From the NCBI GenBank assembly GCA_029876055.1, contig CM056876.1:2852001-2916000 (forward strand): a stretch of DNA of 64,000 bases, given 5' to 3'. Positions 22,612 to 34,039 of this stretch are shown piece after piece. Under the pieces are notes generated by a model. It was not told where the DNA came from. It did no database searches and was given only the letters and a program-made list of their open reading frames with translations. Within the stretch, counting starts at the first letter, position 1; every line of letters begins with the position of its first letter. The DNA comes from Madurella fahalii. Taxonomy: Eukaryota > Ascomycota > Sordariomycetes > Sordariales. Position numbers and translations under genes: made by a program.

Positions 22612-23470
22612 CCAGTATTATTATTATCATTATTATTCTTCCTGTACCGCTTTACCTAAGGTAGGGTGTGCCAGACCTTCTACTGCTATATATATAGGAA
22701 AACTCTACTGTATAGGCCGCGTGAAAAACCTATATCAACAAGGAATAGGAAATAACAGTAGTGGATGCCAGTTAGTTGCAAAAGAAAGGAAGGCTTTATA
22801 TAAGGCCCTGAAGACGTCTAGTCTTCGACTTTGGATTCGTCTACCACCTTCTCCTCTTCCTTAGCCTCCTCGGCCTCTAGTTCCAGCTGTCGAGCCAGAT
22901 TATATTCCATCAGACAGCTCGAATCCATCAGACGACCTAAAACCTTCCTTAATAGCTTGAGGTTCCGGGAGCCTCAGCCTTGTAATACAATGTTACGTGG
23001 TGGAGGCCAGCATTGCCCTGCAGTGTCTGGGCCCGTATCCCGTCAGGGATGACGGCCCATGGGTCACCACTGACGTATATAAAGACCCCATAGACTTGTC
23101 CCCAGGAGGACGTTAACTCAATCAACTCATCCTATCTTACTTTGTCATAGATCATGCCAGTGTTCATGAAGTGCCTACCTCAGCGTCAAGGCTGACGCCC
23201 TTGAGGTCACCAGTTACGGGACCACGACGGAATCCCCGTAACATACAAGGCTAAGGTCCCGGTGAGTCCGAATTTCCGTCCTTGGCCAGGTTCTAGGCTT
23301 CGGTGGTATTGGGCACCACACAACAGGGTGCTCTATTGTCTGCCGACCCTCCCTCTAACCCTCTGACCTGTCTTTTCCAACGCTCTTCCCAAGCTCTCCC
23401 CTAGTGCTTCCTCTACTGTAGGGCGCTGCCCCTGACTCTGATCTTGGCCCTGCTCCTGACCCTAGCTTAC
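22612..23470 (-). mobile_element. Degraded Tad-like LINE 3' end (copy 2), split by a solo LTR
   Basis: Homologous to 6828-7615 over the same order of segments. The minus strand again encodes a TIEHPVVWC motif, near 23310-23340. The copy is interrupted at 22991-23243 by an LTR. Numerous stops in all frames show it is dead. A (TTA)n-like tract lies at its left edge, about 22612-22640. Confidence 0.55.
22991..23243. mobile_element. Solo LTR, family A (253 bases, TSD TACAA)
   Basis: Begins TGTTAC and ends GTAACA, a 6-base inverted terminus of LTR type. It is flanked by the perfect 5-base direct repeat TACAA (22986-22990 and 23244-23248). An internal TATATAAAG lies at about 23075. Removing it rejoins the LINE sequence seen at the other copy. 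No internal region of an element is present, so this is a solo LTR left by LTR-LTR recombination. Confidence 0.85.
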
Positions 23471-23910
23471 CCACTGGCTAATAGTAATAGCGGCTCTTTC
23501 GGATGTTGTTGGCTGCTGTGGCATTCGGGGCCTACGGCCCCGTCTTCGTCTCTGGAACCTCCTGTATAGCTTGTTGCAAGCCTCCTAAATCAGGGAGTTT
23601 GGTGGGTGCCTCGGGGCCCCTGGGCCTTGCTATATTATTATTATTTATAAAGCAGAACACTTTATTGCACCCGCTAGAAATTGCGGCACTCCGAAATAGG
23701 TATAACGCGATGTTCGAACTTCCCTGCTTATACGGCTCTAGTGTAACACGCGGTTTAAATATACATATATTCAACTACATTGGCCAACAGAATCATAAGA
23801 AGTGCGCCTAAGAACAATTTGTAATTCACGACTGTTAGGAGACAACAACCTGCACTGCTAGACTGTCCTATATCTATTCGACAAAAGCTACTGTAGACGA
23901 TATTGACTAC
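23471..23910. other. AT-rich spacer between transposon relics
   Basis: A 102-residue open frame at 23503-23811 has no family signal and lies in relic-like sequence. No gene is called. Confidence 0.35.
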
Positions 23911-24184
23911 TGTCAAAAGGGTCAGGCGCTAGTCCAAGAATCAGGATCACAGGATCTAGTGCAGGAGTCAAACCCATGTATTCTAGTCAGCTAAAGCAGG
24001 CTGGCAGCTGACTGCGCCACTGTACAGACGTCATCCTGTACGTGTATCTCGTCTATAAAGGAGTAAGCTCTCTAAGGGAGACGAGAGACAGAAGACGGAG
24101 ACAACAATAAACACAATCAAGACAAGACACATAAAAATCCTAAACTGTCATTTCCCAAGATTCAGAGGTGCCGTGTTTCCGACA
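23911..24184 (+). mobile_element. Solo LTR, family B (274 bases, TSD ACTAC)
   Basis: Starts TGTCAAAAGG and ends TTTCCGACA, flanked on both sides by ACTAC (23906-23910 and 24185-24189). A TATA-like TCTATAAAGG sits at about 24053. A second copy of the same LTR lies in reverse orientation at 33770-34039, similar along its whole length. No internal element sequence is attached. Confidence 0.85.
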
Positions 24185-25275
24185 ACTACACCGGCCACAA
24201 TGGTGTCGCAACATCGTAGCGACCAACTTTCTTGTCCATGGTGTCGCCGCGCCGGCCCTTGTCTGCTACAGCATAGTAAGCATCTACGCTACCACAAGCA
24301 GAAGCAGGCAATAATCCTTTCTATTTAGCTTGTAGGCATTCCAGGGACATACGATCAAACAAGTTACACCGACATAACAATCTTCGCAGCAAGACTAGAG
24401 CGCCTGCAATCATTCGTTGCCACAGACAACTCTGCCATAACGGGAGAAGTCAATATAGATTTTACTCTACAAGGAGGCAGCAGCCGGGAGGGGAGGGGAC
24501 TGAGACCTCTATCGGTTCAAAGCGCCCTAGAGATTAGTCGAGAATAGAATAGCCAACTAGAATCGCTTCAACTCTAGCTCCGTAGTAATACGACCTACAA
24601 TCTAGCCGTTGACAGCGCGAGGTTTCGGTTTCGGTTTCCCAGACTAGCCGCTACGCAGCGGACATACCGTCTTGTTCTCGCCAACAAGGCGCTTGGCAGC
24701 CACTTGGGCTGTGGCCCCGAATAGCGCGCAGTAACCCCTCTGCTCGTCCAGCGGGGCCATTTCGCCGGCGTTACTGACGGTGGACGAGGTGGACTCGTCT
24801 GGCTTTCGCTATAGTACTCGTGTACCGAACTGTTGGGTCTTGAACGCACTGGGCGCTGTAGTAAATGGCCCACTGCAGCTGGCAGAGGTCTCTGGAAGGC
24901 AGCGGCGCGGTGGGATCTGAGTTGAGGTTGGGCGGTCGCGTGACTCTGCGTGGCATCAGGGCTCTGTGGGAGCCGCGGTGTTGTTTGATTAGCAATCTTA
25001 ATTGATCCTCGGGAGCGGGACAGGTGTCTGCATATATTGCATTATATTGCAGTGCCAAGGGAGCGTATTATTCGCTGAGCTGCTCAATACTTCACCGCGG
25101 CACGCAGCGCACGGCTTGGGCTGACGGTTCAACAGCTCAGAGAACCTAAATCTCGCGAGGCTTCGCCTGCCGGTGATACTGCTTTTCTCTCTCTTTCTGG
25201 ATCTCATTCAGCTTGAGTAGTGGTGGCACTGAGCAAAAGTCCGAGTCCAGGTAGCACGCAGCGGAACATGCGACA
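24185..25275. other. Intergenic before the amidohydrolase
   Basis: Roughly 1.1 kb. The stretch near 24230-24300 can be translated into a Cys/His-rich peptide (CPWCRRAGPCLLQH), but the frame soon breaks. It may be another relic. Otherwise it holds the promoter of the next gene. Confidence 0.35.
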
Positions 25276-26959
25276 ATGAGGCCTGTTAAAAGAATCGCCA
25301 TCCTGCCCGTGTTTCTCACCGCGGTGAACGCAGCGTCGATACTCTTCAGAGGGGGAACAGTCGTTGCTTTCAACAAAGAAACGCAAGGGCTACGGGTTAT
25401 CCGCAATGGCTCCGTCCTGGTCAAGAACGACCGCATCACCGGCGTGTTTGATTCGGCGCCCACCCATGTCCCCGCAGGTGCCGAGATCGTCGACATCACC
25501 GGCAAGATTATTACGCCGGGCTTCATCGACACCCATCGCCACGGCTGGCAGACGGTCTTCAAGACCATGGCCTCTAACACAACCCTGATTGAATTCTTCG
25601 GTCGCTACAGTTCGTTCGTCGCCCCCTTTTTCTGGAACGCGACAGACGTGTATGACAGCCAGCTCGCCGGTCTGTATGAAGCCCTGAACGCAGGCGTCAC
25701 ATCGTCGCTCGACCATGCCACTCATACATGGTCCAAGGACGCCGCCGAGGCCGGTCTCCAGGCCTGTATCGACAGTGGGGCGAGAGTCTTTTGGGGTTTC
25801 ACCTTTGCTAACATCACCGGCTTGATTACCGTTGAGCAGCTATACCCAGTCTTCCGGGACATGGCCGCGAAAGCCACGTTGAATAACTCCCCTACCACGT
25901 TGGGCATTGCCTACGACGGCTGGGGCCCGAACCCTAATGTTGGGGAGATCAACAAAATCATGGCGCTTGCGAAGTAAGAAAGAATCCGGAAATACTTGGA
26001 ACTCAAGTCAACCTCGAGCGCGAAGAGAGCTAACGGCGCTTGAACAGGGAGCTCAACGTGTCGGTCATCACAACCCACTCCCTACAGGGACCCTGGGGCT
26101 GTACGTACTGGCCGACTATCAACCTCTTCTCTCCCCCCTACCCCTCTTTCTTTCCCCTTCAATGAACAGCGTATCCAAAGTCTCCTAACACTCGGCGCTT
26201 CAAGTCAGCAACTCCCCTGAGGACATCCACGCCCTGAATTACCTCAACATCTCCATCCCCATCATCTTCTCCCACGCCTCGTTCCTGACCTCGACCGGCG
26301 CGGACCTACTGCGGTCCACCAACCAGTACATCTCCATTACGCCCGAGTCGGAGATGCACTACGGCCAGACGCACCCGGTCAGCTACTTCATCCAGGACCA
26401 GGCCTCCCTCGGTGTCGACACGCACATTACCTTCAGCACCGACATCCTGACGCAGGCACGCATCTGGCTTCAGCAGGCGCGCTACGAGCGGTACCTCGAC
26501 GTGCTCGAGCAGGAGAAGCTGCCGCGCAGCAACCCCATGTCGGCCGAGCAGGCCTTCCTGCTCGCCACGCGCCACGGCGCCCTCGCCCTGCGGCGCGACG
26601 ACCTCGGCGCCATCTTCGTCGGCGCCAAGGCCGACCTGCTCGTCTGGGACGGCACCTCGCCGGCGCTGCTCGGCTGGGTCGACCCCGTCGCCGCCGTCAT
26701 CCTGCACGCAAGCGTCGGCGACATCGAGGCCGTGCTGGTCGACGGCAAGTGGGCCAAGCGCGGCGGCAAGCTGGTGGCCCGGGGCTACCCCGAGGCCCGC
26801 GCGCGCTTCCTGCGGACGGCCCGGCGTCTCCAGGACGTCTGGCGGGGCCTCCCGCTGCCGGAGCCGCCGGCCGAGTTCAACGGCCATCCGGTCGTCGACC
26901 CGAACCGGGTGGACGTGCTGCGGGGGCCGGGCGACGGGTACGGCAATGTGTATACCTAG
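25276..26959 (+). CDS. Secreted-type amidohydrolase (metal-dependent deaminase/hydrolase superfamily)
   Basis: Exons 25276-25973, 26048-26100 and 26205-26959 encode 501 residues. The hydrophobic N-terminus (MRPVKRIAILPVFLTAVNA) looks like a signal peptide. The composite beta domain (SILFRGGTVVAFN) and PGFIDTHRH, with metal ligands H87 and H89, are typical of the superfamily. Further metal-site candidates are the His in VITTHSL, the His in FSHASF and the Asp in FSTDILT. The C-terminal GAKADLLVWDG segment completes the composite domain. The superfamily includes cytosine and S-adenosylhomocysteine/methylthioadenosine deaminases; the substrate cannot be told. Potential N-glycosylation sites (NTT, NAT, NIT) fit secretion. 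It stands alone between AT-rich relic regions. Confidence 0.9.
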
Positions 26960-27880
26960 GGTAGCTCAAATTGCGGCCGAAATCAGTTTCCACCTACCTA
27001 GCATATCTAACGTACAGGGTCATGTATTTTTATAAGATGCCTCATGTTCTAACATACATCTTGGTTTCAGGCACTTGTTTAGGACACCTTATTTACTGGG
27101 CTATATGTTTTGGAGCCTATTCTTACTTTAGGATCTGTGTTTTAGGCCATGGCATGTTCTGAGATATATCTACTGAGCTGTAGCATGCCCTATACTGTGC
27201 GTACTGCAAGATCCTATGTCCGAAGATAAGTTATAGTTTTCTAAACTTAGATAGTTAAAGACTTTTGTGTTAAGAAAGTTACCTAACTATACAGAGTTAT
27301 CTATACCACGTAGTCTAATGTTAGTTATAGCTGATGTTGTGCCTAACTATCCTATATTATATACCTCAACCACTAGTCCTTAATAAGCTCTTTATTTAAT
27401 ACCTTTGATATACTTATAATTATACTATTAAAGGCCCATAGGGCTACGGACAAGGCCGACCACCAGTAGTAGCGCTTGCATTGAGGCTATTTTGGGGAGT
27501 CACCCTGTAGCAGGCCATTGGCTTGCTAATCATTAGAGTATACACCTAGCGGCCAACTAGCGCTATAGTGCTTCGAGGTCCGATAGAGTCTTTAAGGAAT
27601 AACGTAGTGTCACGCGCATAGGAGCTCAGCAGAGGGCGTGGGAAGTGCGTAGAAAGGTTGAAGTCTCTGAAGATCTATCTACTGCAGTAGGAGACTGAAG
27701 AACTGGCTTAAATATAAAGGAAAATGATCTGGGCGAGCTCACGTGATGAGCTGCTGAGCTCGGCGGTGAGAGCTGAGCTCCACAAGTGCAGTTTCCAGCG
27801 CGATACTGAGTTGGGGAAAACAGTCCCCAGAGGGCAGGGTCCCTCTGATCAGAGGGACACAGTTGCTAGGATGGTGCCCA
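26960..27880. other. AT-rich non-coding region
   Basis: Rich in TA and TAT steps, no open frame of note, and consistent with RIP-mutated repeat sequence. An 18-base palindrome TCCCTCTGATCAGAGGGA lies at 27840-27857. Confidence 0.4.
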
Positions 27881-28225
27881 GGGGCTGGAACTTGCCGTGG
27901 GCCCATTTTTCTTTCGCACCATAAGTAGGGCAGTCCTGGCCATTGCTCCTTAGAGAGGACAATCAATTTAGTACTTTTCTTCACACTTGTTGCAAGCTCA
28001 ATTGACGAGCTCTCCCTGCGTGCAAAGCGATCTCCCTCTGATCAGAGGGAGCTCTATCTGCACATGTTGTTTTGACCTTGTTTAGGCTGCAGGGACCCGA
28101 TTTGTGGTGGTGTCGCCTGGCCTGTCTTGTCTATCTTGTCTGTCGGGCATTTGGCCGTCTTTGCCCTCCCCCTTGTTTTTGGTGGGTATGTGGGTGTAGA
28201 TGTGTGTTTCTGCACCATTTCAATA
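27881..28225. repeat. Dispersed repeat of unknown family, copy 1
   Basis: About 345 bases matching the reverse complement of 46105-46456 along the whole length. Shared landmarks are GGGGCTGGAACT at one end, the palindrome TCCCTCTGATCAGAGGGA (here 28032-28049), GGCTGCAGGGACC and GTGTGTTTCTGC at the other end. No coding capacity, and no terminal repeats identified. Confidence 0.65.
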
Positions 28226-29681
28226 CGTAGTCTTTAGCAAGTATCCATCCTGTGAAAGGGTAATCGGAGAGGCCTCTAGCCAAGAGAGCCTAGACCATTC
28301 TCTAGAGATCAGTTACTGTGTCTAATTTTTGCTCGAGTTAGAGTTGAGAATAGAGGTTGACCACGTCCCTCGCCTCCCTAGTAGTATCTACCTAGCTTCG
28401 TAATACCCATATCTTCCTGTAGAGCCGGTGCTTATTAGGCTTCACCTATCCTCTCTTATAAATTTCCAGCCTATCTTGGGGAAGACTTATTTTAAATATA
28501 GATGAAAGAATAAACAATATCTGTAGCAATTAGTTATAATACTATCAAAGGGTTATAGAAGCTAATATCAGTATATTTTAGAATAGCTAACTCTTATACG
28601 ATTCGGAGGAGTTAGAAGAGAAAAATTAGTAGGAAAATAAGATGGAGGGCTCCATTGCGGGCTTAAACTGGCCCCTGATGGGGATACTCTCAGAATAGGT
28701 GGAGATTCCTTGAGTCCTTCCTTAGAGGGGAAGGGGCTCGGGGGAAGGAGACCATTTTGGGGCCCTGGTAGCCCAAAAACTTGTCCCTTGTTGTAGTACT
28801 CGCAAAAAAGTGACATTTGATATTGTACACTTAGCGATTCGCGAAACACTCTCAACTTGGCCTATACCGGTTGTAGTGGCTTTCCTGATGTTGTCCTGAG
28901 TAGCTCCTGAGCCAGCCTGAGCAAAAGCGGCGAGGGGTCACGTGAGGCAAATGGGCAAACGAAGATAATCGATGCGAATTATTACAGTATCACAACGTTT
29001 CATGAATCATTTCCCGCTGATCCCCTGTATGTCCGTGTTCGGGAGGTGTTCCGTACCAGTTAGTCGAAGCGTTATACTCAATCTAGCCCTCGCTACATGG
29101 ACAAGCGCCTTTTATATAAATGATTGTCCTGGCGTGCTATGGAAGACACTACTTGACAGCCAAGAGACTGAAATGTCAGCTTACCAGACTCAGGCATAGA
29201 ATGTCGTTAGGCTTATCCGTTCTGGGGATTGGGGGGGGGACAGCGCTTCCACGCCGCCACTAGCGTTTGATCATGGGTGCTGGGGCTTGTTCCTTGCGTA
29301 GGCGGCCAGGGTTTGTGTTTGTGGTAGCAAATCATGAAGCTACAGTCAAGCCATCCGCAACACCGCCCGAAAAACCTTCCCAATAAAAGTCAGTCAATGT
29401 GTAAGTTCAACGAAGCTTGGGAAGGCACTGCAGGAGGTCTGCGAGTCAAAGACGCGGTACTTGAATTACCACCAGAGTGGAGGCTGCCTCTGCGCGGGCA
29501 ATTTTCTGATCCAAAAACGTTGCCGACTCATCAGTTGTCGCGTCAAACCCTATCCTGCCTCTCGTCCCTAATTTTTATAACCGACAGCACCATATCGGTC
29601 ATATCTTGAATAACGCCTCCTCAATATCGTCGTTAGCGGGCCGCGTTTCAAAGGCGCCGGGCTACACTATATCGGTTGACC
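28226..29681. other. AT-rich region before the SUR7-like gene
   Basis: No gene is supported. A segment at about 28905-28945 is weakly similar to 54045-54090. The rest appears to be relic sequence plus the promoter of the next gene. Confidence 0.35.
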
Positions 29682-30713
29682 ATGGTATCTTCGTGGCTAG
29701 GGATCACTGGGTTTGCTGTTCGTGAGTTACTCAGGCCGGTCTGCCCCGTTAAACGCTCCTCGCAAGCTTATTCCACCTCTCGCCCTTGGGGTCGTGAAAT
29801 AACATGTTACACCATGTCAAGAATGCTAACATCAAACACCAAACAGTGAGCCTCATTGCAAATATCGTGTTCCTCATCGGGTGCATTTCGCCGGCCACCG
29901 AAGACATTGCTCTTTATCGAGTTAACGTGGCTCTCTTGGCCAACGGACTGCAGAGACTTGCTGTGGTTGACAGCGGCAACGAAACAGAGCTTCTTCGCTC
30001 ACCCGAACTAGCTACCTACTGGTATTGGGGCATGTCAGGTGCGCTTATGCCTCCTCGCCCACCTGTAACGTTGTTGCACAGTCTTCTAGGTTGTTTGACT
30101 TAGACCACCTACTAACACAAGATGTGGTACACAGGGATATGCGACGTCTTCGAGATGACAGGCGAAACGCGTTGCCGACGGGCGTTTCCCCCGACACAGA
30201 ACCTCAGAGGCATCCTCAAGGAGTCCCTGAGAGACCGTCTCGGCAACGACCAAGAACAGCTGACCAACGCGATCGTGGCCTCCTGGAATGCCACGCTGAA
30301 CAACATCAGCCCCTCCAGGCTCGCTGCTAAGGAAGCTAAGTTTGCTGCTCAAAGCAAAGCTAGCACCGCGTTAGCTATCCTCGCTAGCGTCTTGGATGCT
30401 GCTATTGCTTTGCTTGCTCTATGTATGCGACATGCTTCACACAGACGAGTGTCTTACCTCGCGCCATTCGTCAGCGCCTTGATAGCGTTGGCCGCCGGCA
30501 CGCTCGCGGTCTTGGCTATTGCGAGACGGCGTGCATGGCATAATCGACACCAGCGAGCACGGCGGCCCCGCTATCATCATCTTGTTCGTTGGCGCGGCCC
30601 TACGAGTGTTGTCTTGCGGTATTGCTGGTTGGAGTTCGTCTGGAGACAACTTGTCCAACTTGTCCAGCAATGAGAGGATAGGTTTTCGTGGAGAGGAGCA
30701 TGTGCGCACCTAG
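29682..30713 (+). CDS. SUR7/PalI-type four-helix membrane protein, frameshifted
   Basis: Exons 29682-29721, 29847-30038 and 30135-30713. TM1 (LSLIANIVFLIGCI) spans the first junction. The extracellular loop carries YWYWGMSGIC, like the W-G-C motif of SUR7/claudin-type proteins. TM2 (ALAILASVLDAAIALLALC) and TM3 (SALIALAAGTLAVLAI) follow. TM4 (PAIIILFVGAALRVLSCGI) is read only in a different frame, after a one-base shift near 30515-30525, with no room for an intron. The tail then ends at 30711-30713. SUR7-type proteins organise plasma-membrane and cortical domains. With the shift corrected it would be about 269 residues, near the family size. It is either a recent pseudogene or a sequence error. 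Confidence 0.6.
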
Positions 30714-30727
30714 CTCGCTTTTCTATC

Positions 30728-31310
30728 ATGCGCACGACCACGACTGATCGCTGGTTGCAGATATTTCGATGGCTCCAAGGCAGACTCCCTGGGTGGTCGT
30801 ACGAGAACTGGACGAGCAAGCTACGGAAACACACCGGCTTTTCGGAATTCGGAGAGCCCGAGTGGCAGTACGCCGATTTCACCTACGAGGATCACTCTCT
30901 GCAGATGCAGCAGATGCTTCAGAATGCTGGGGTGCCGGTGTCGCCTCAGTGGACGGCGCGAACCACGTACCACCTCGAGGTGAAATCTACCCCTGCCGAA
31001 TGTGACGCGAAGTTTTATGTGAGTGAGCATCAAGTACGATTGGTGAGTATCAATGGTTAGCGCAGTGGGTTGCGCACTTACACCGACGAATGAACCACAG
31101 ATGCAAAAGTATGCCAATGACCCTGACAACGCGTATATTCTTGTTCGCGTCTTCCACATCGAGCGAGGGCCACTGTCACCAGAAGTACGATTCTTCCATG
31201 ATCCACGGCCCGGGAATCATCCTGATCTCAATTGTGGGGCTCTGAGTCAAGATGGGTACTACCCAGTACATACTAAGCCTAGTTTCAAACCAATACGCTC
31301 CTTAAGATAG
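30728..31310 (+). CDS. Orphan NO VEIN-type C-terminal domain (DUF3883)
   Basis: Exons 30728-31042 and 31101-31310 give 174 residues. The core motif TTYHLEVKST followed by AKFYVSEHQVRLMQKY and NAYILVRVFHIE is the PD-(D/E)XK-like DUF3883 fold found at the C-terminus of NO VEIN-type proteins. These usually also carry a large N-terminal HATPase-like part. That part is missing here; the frame starts only 14 bases after the SUR7-like stop. The segment EWQYADFTYEDHSLQMQQML fits the region just before the domain in larger proteins. Likely a fragment left by rearrangement, though splicing is still clean. Whether it is expressed is unknown. Confidence 0.6.
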
Positions 31311-32319
31311 ATCAAAGCGTGATGGAAATATACTATTCCCTTGGAGTATCATCTAAACCCAGGATATCGCAGCAATAAGGCCATCGGCATACTACGGCGT
31401 AGCTACGGCAAACCTTGGGAAACTGGAGAAAAGGGAGGCCCTTAGTAGTGAAGTTGAGGATAGGGACGGCAGTCGGATGTAGAGTTGATAGGCAGTCCGA
31501 TATGACAACCTGGTGAATAATAGCCAGGGAACTTAATTCGGTACTTCGGTCATGGAAACTAGCGGCATAGTTAGATTATCTAGTAGACAGTTAACGGGAA
31601 GACAGGGTGTCCTCTAATTAATGATGGGCTGATACAGGTCAGCAGACTATTTGGAATCTTGGAGCAACAAGTGCCGCATTGCTGGCTTTCAGTCATGATT
31701 CCAGAGCATACCTCTTTCTAAAAGCGAGATGCGAGCTTGTCAGATGAGTCACGTCGACTAGTGCGGGTAATAAATCCCGATATCTCAGGGCTAGCGCCTT
31801 GGGTGACGGTCATTCTACTAGCGCAGATGACAAGCAGGGGCGCCATACATGCACCTCGGTCCTGCAGCGGCCGGCCGCCCTGAATTTTCAGGGCCGGGAT
31901 GGCTCGGATGACCAGCAAAACCTAGCCGCAACAAGCGATCTTCTCATGGCTAGCACGGCTAGCCCTGCATTTTTTTCGCCGCGTGTATGTATGCGGCGGG
32001 CTCGTACAGGTAAGAAACCTAAAGAAACCAACCGCGCCGGCCCCCGCCCCCGCCTTGTTCACGTCACTCTATCTAATTGTACGACGATCGTCAAGATGGA
32101 CCAGCTGGATCCGAGCCTCGTTCAGCGGCTTTAACACGAAAGTCTCGGCCGTTGTTGAGAGGTATCTGTTGAAACCACAGCGATGGAACTTCGCCATCGT
32201 ACTTGTCGAACGGCAACAGGGCACAATTGAGCGTATTCGTGATGTGGGCACAAGCGACTGCTTTTTGATTGTATGAGTGTGTGTGGGTGGAAGACTAGCC
32301 CAGTTGGGCGACATAAGGT
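31311..32319. other. AT-rich spacer
   Basis: No gene is supported. Short frames only, and probably relic sequence. Confidence 0.35.
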
Positions 32320-33020
32320 ATCACAATGTTGAGGCGCCAGTTTAGGGGCTATCCCCACTTCAACGAGTTCCAACAGTATCTACTGGACGGCTAGGACGTA
32401 ACGCCTAAGAGCACACGCAAGGTATACAGACCAAAGCAGGCCGAGTAGATGGTGCAAATCTCGCTTCCTAGAGATCCCGCCTGGTTGGCCGGCGCAGTAC
32501 TAGATGGGAGAGCCGTGCCCGGCCACCTCGTTGACGAGGGGAGGTTGGTGCTCTTTCTTGACGAAGAGATTGCCTCCTGCACCCCGAAACGAGGTAAACC
32601 TCGCAAGGCCGAGATGCAGCGGCTTAAAGCGGAAAGGAAGTAAAGAGGCGGAAGAAAGAGGGCCTGTTTTCAGCTGGAGCACCTGATGCAGCCGACGTAA
32701 TAGTCGTCGGCGGAGACCCGACCGAGAGTCCAGAGTCAGAGTCAGACTCGGGCCTCGACAACCTCGGTCCAGACTTGGTTGTCGATACCTCCACGCTTAA
32801 ACTGAAGTACAGTACCGTACGGCTATACTCTGGCATTATTATCAACCTCTACGTACAACAAAAGACAAGAGACGAGGCCCCTGCTCCACAACCTATATGG
32901 CCTTGCAAAAAGGGCACTTATACGATGTATTCTCTATGAAACCGCTTGCCGGAGCTGTATGGAGTAAGCGGACCGTATCCTAAGCACGATCAAGGACGGG
33001 TATTCGCCGGCAAAGATCCC
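32320..33020 (+). pseudogene. Crypton-like tyrosine-recombinase relic (N-terminal part)
   Basis: Pieces in different frames follow the order of fungal Crypton/CBF3-type proteins. TPKSTRKVYRPKQAE is followed by a stop at the expected Trp (TGG to TAG), then LVDEGRLVLFLDEEI, then KRGKPRKAEMQRLK. After a frame shift come LKYSTVRLYSGIIINLYVQQ and further stops. The catalytic recombinase domain is not seen. The family assignment rests on this motif order from memory. Confidence 0.45.
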
Positions 33021-33120
33021 TGAGTACCTATAACTTAAATTATGCGTGGGTCGATCATATCAGTGGGTTTAACACTCTTATACCACCCCTTACTATTATC
33101 ACTAGTTACAAACAGCAACA

Positions 33121-33769
33121 CTAGGAAATAACTACAATTACATCGGAAATAGCTGTATTAGACGCTTCCGTAGCCTTCTGGCACGTACGTGCATTATAGC
33201 CAGGCTTGCTACATGTACCATAGGACCAAACCTTCTTACGGACCCCCTCTGTACCAAGACTATCTAGCTGTATATCCTGCACTACCTTCTTACCAGCAGT
33301 CTTCTAGTCTAGTATATTAAGTGCATCCTATACCGCAAGTGACCCGCCAAGCTGTATATGTGTTTTTCTAACCCTTCGACGCTTGCTTAGTATTTTGTTG
33401 GCTTTGTGGAGCGAAGAGACCTCTGACTGTAGAAGAGCTACCTAGTGTATTATAGTCATTGTACCTTTGGTAAGCTGGTTAACAGCAGCAAATATCGAAG
33501 CCGGGAAGCGATTTTGGTGGCTGGAAATACGGGTCTTGATAAGTCTGACTACGAGTGGGCTTCCTGGGTATTATACGGAGTCTTAGAGACCTAAGGCTGT
33601 GCAGTGCTAGGTCGGGAGTTTGGGGATGTTGGCATGTGAAGCTTGATATCCAGTTTAGAAAGTACCTTCTCTGGATCGAACAGTACAATCCCAGCTTTTG
33701 TAATCTACCCTAGATATTTGATACCTATATCTGGGGACGGGGGGATGGAGAGATGTACATGTTGATAAC
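33121..33769 (-). pseudogene. pogo/Fot1-type transposase C-terminus relic
   Basis: The minus strand encodes FDPEKVLSKLDIKL near 33660, a typical segment after the DDE domain of fungal pogo/Fot1 transposases. A broken stretch with a lysine-rich part follows, then a zinc-knuckle CSKPGYNARTC near 33200 and the ending SDVIVVIS. Several stops interrupt it. The N-terminal DNA-binding and catalytic parts are gone. The relic abuts the LTR at 33770 exactly. Confidence 0.6.
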
Positions 33770-34039
33770 TGTCGGAAACACGGCACCTCTGAATCTTGGG
33801 GAATTGACAGTTGAGGATTTTTTGTGTGTCTTCTCTTGATTATCTTGATTGTTTCCCTCCCGTCTATCTTTGCTGGAGAGTTTGCTCCTTTTATAGACGA
33901 GATACACGTACAGGATGACGTCCGTACAGTGGCGCAGTTAGCTGCCAGTCTTCCTTAGCTCAATAGAGTACATGAGTTTGGCTCCCACACTAGATCTTGT
34001 GATCCTGATCCATCGGACTGGCACCTGACCCTTTTGACA
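33770..34039 (-). mobile_element. LTR, family B, reverse copy, no target duplication
   Basis: The reverse complement of the LTR at 23911-24184, with intact ends (TGTC...GACA). The flanks differ (left ATAAC, right GGTGC), so no duplication is present. It separates a pogo relic from a truncated ferroportin relic. Confidence 0.8.

Noticed and set aside
24230..24300. Cys/His-rich peptide as a zinc-finger gene
   Set aside because: The frame breaks within 30 residues and no start or splice sites support a gene.
28905..28945. Similarity to 54045-54090
   Set aside because: Only about 40 bases match, with several differences and no flanking homology; too weak to call a repeat.
31043..31100. tRNA-like stretch GGTTAGCGCAGTGGG
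   Set aside because: It resembles an A box, but no cloverleaf can be drawn and it lies inside a well-supported intron of the NO VEIN-type gene.
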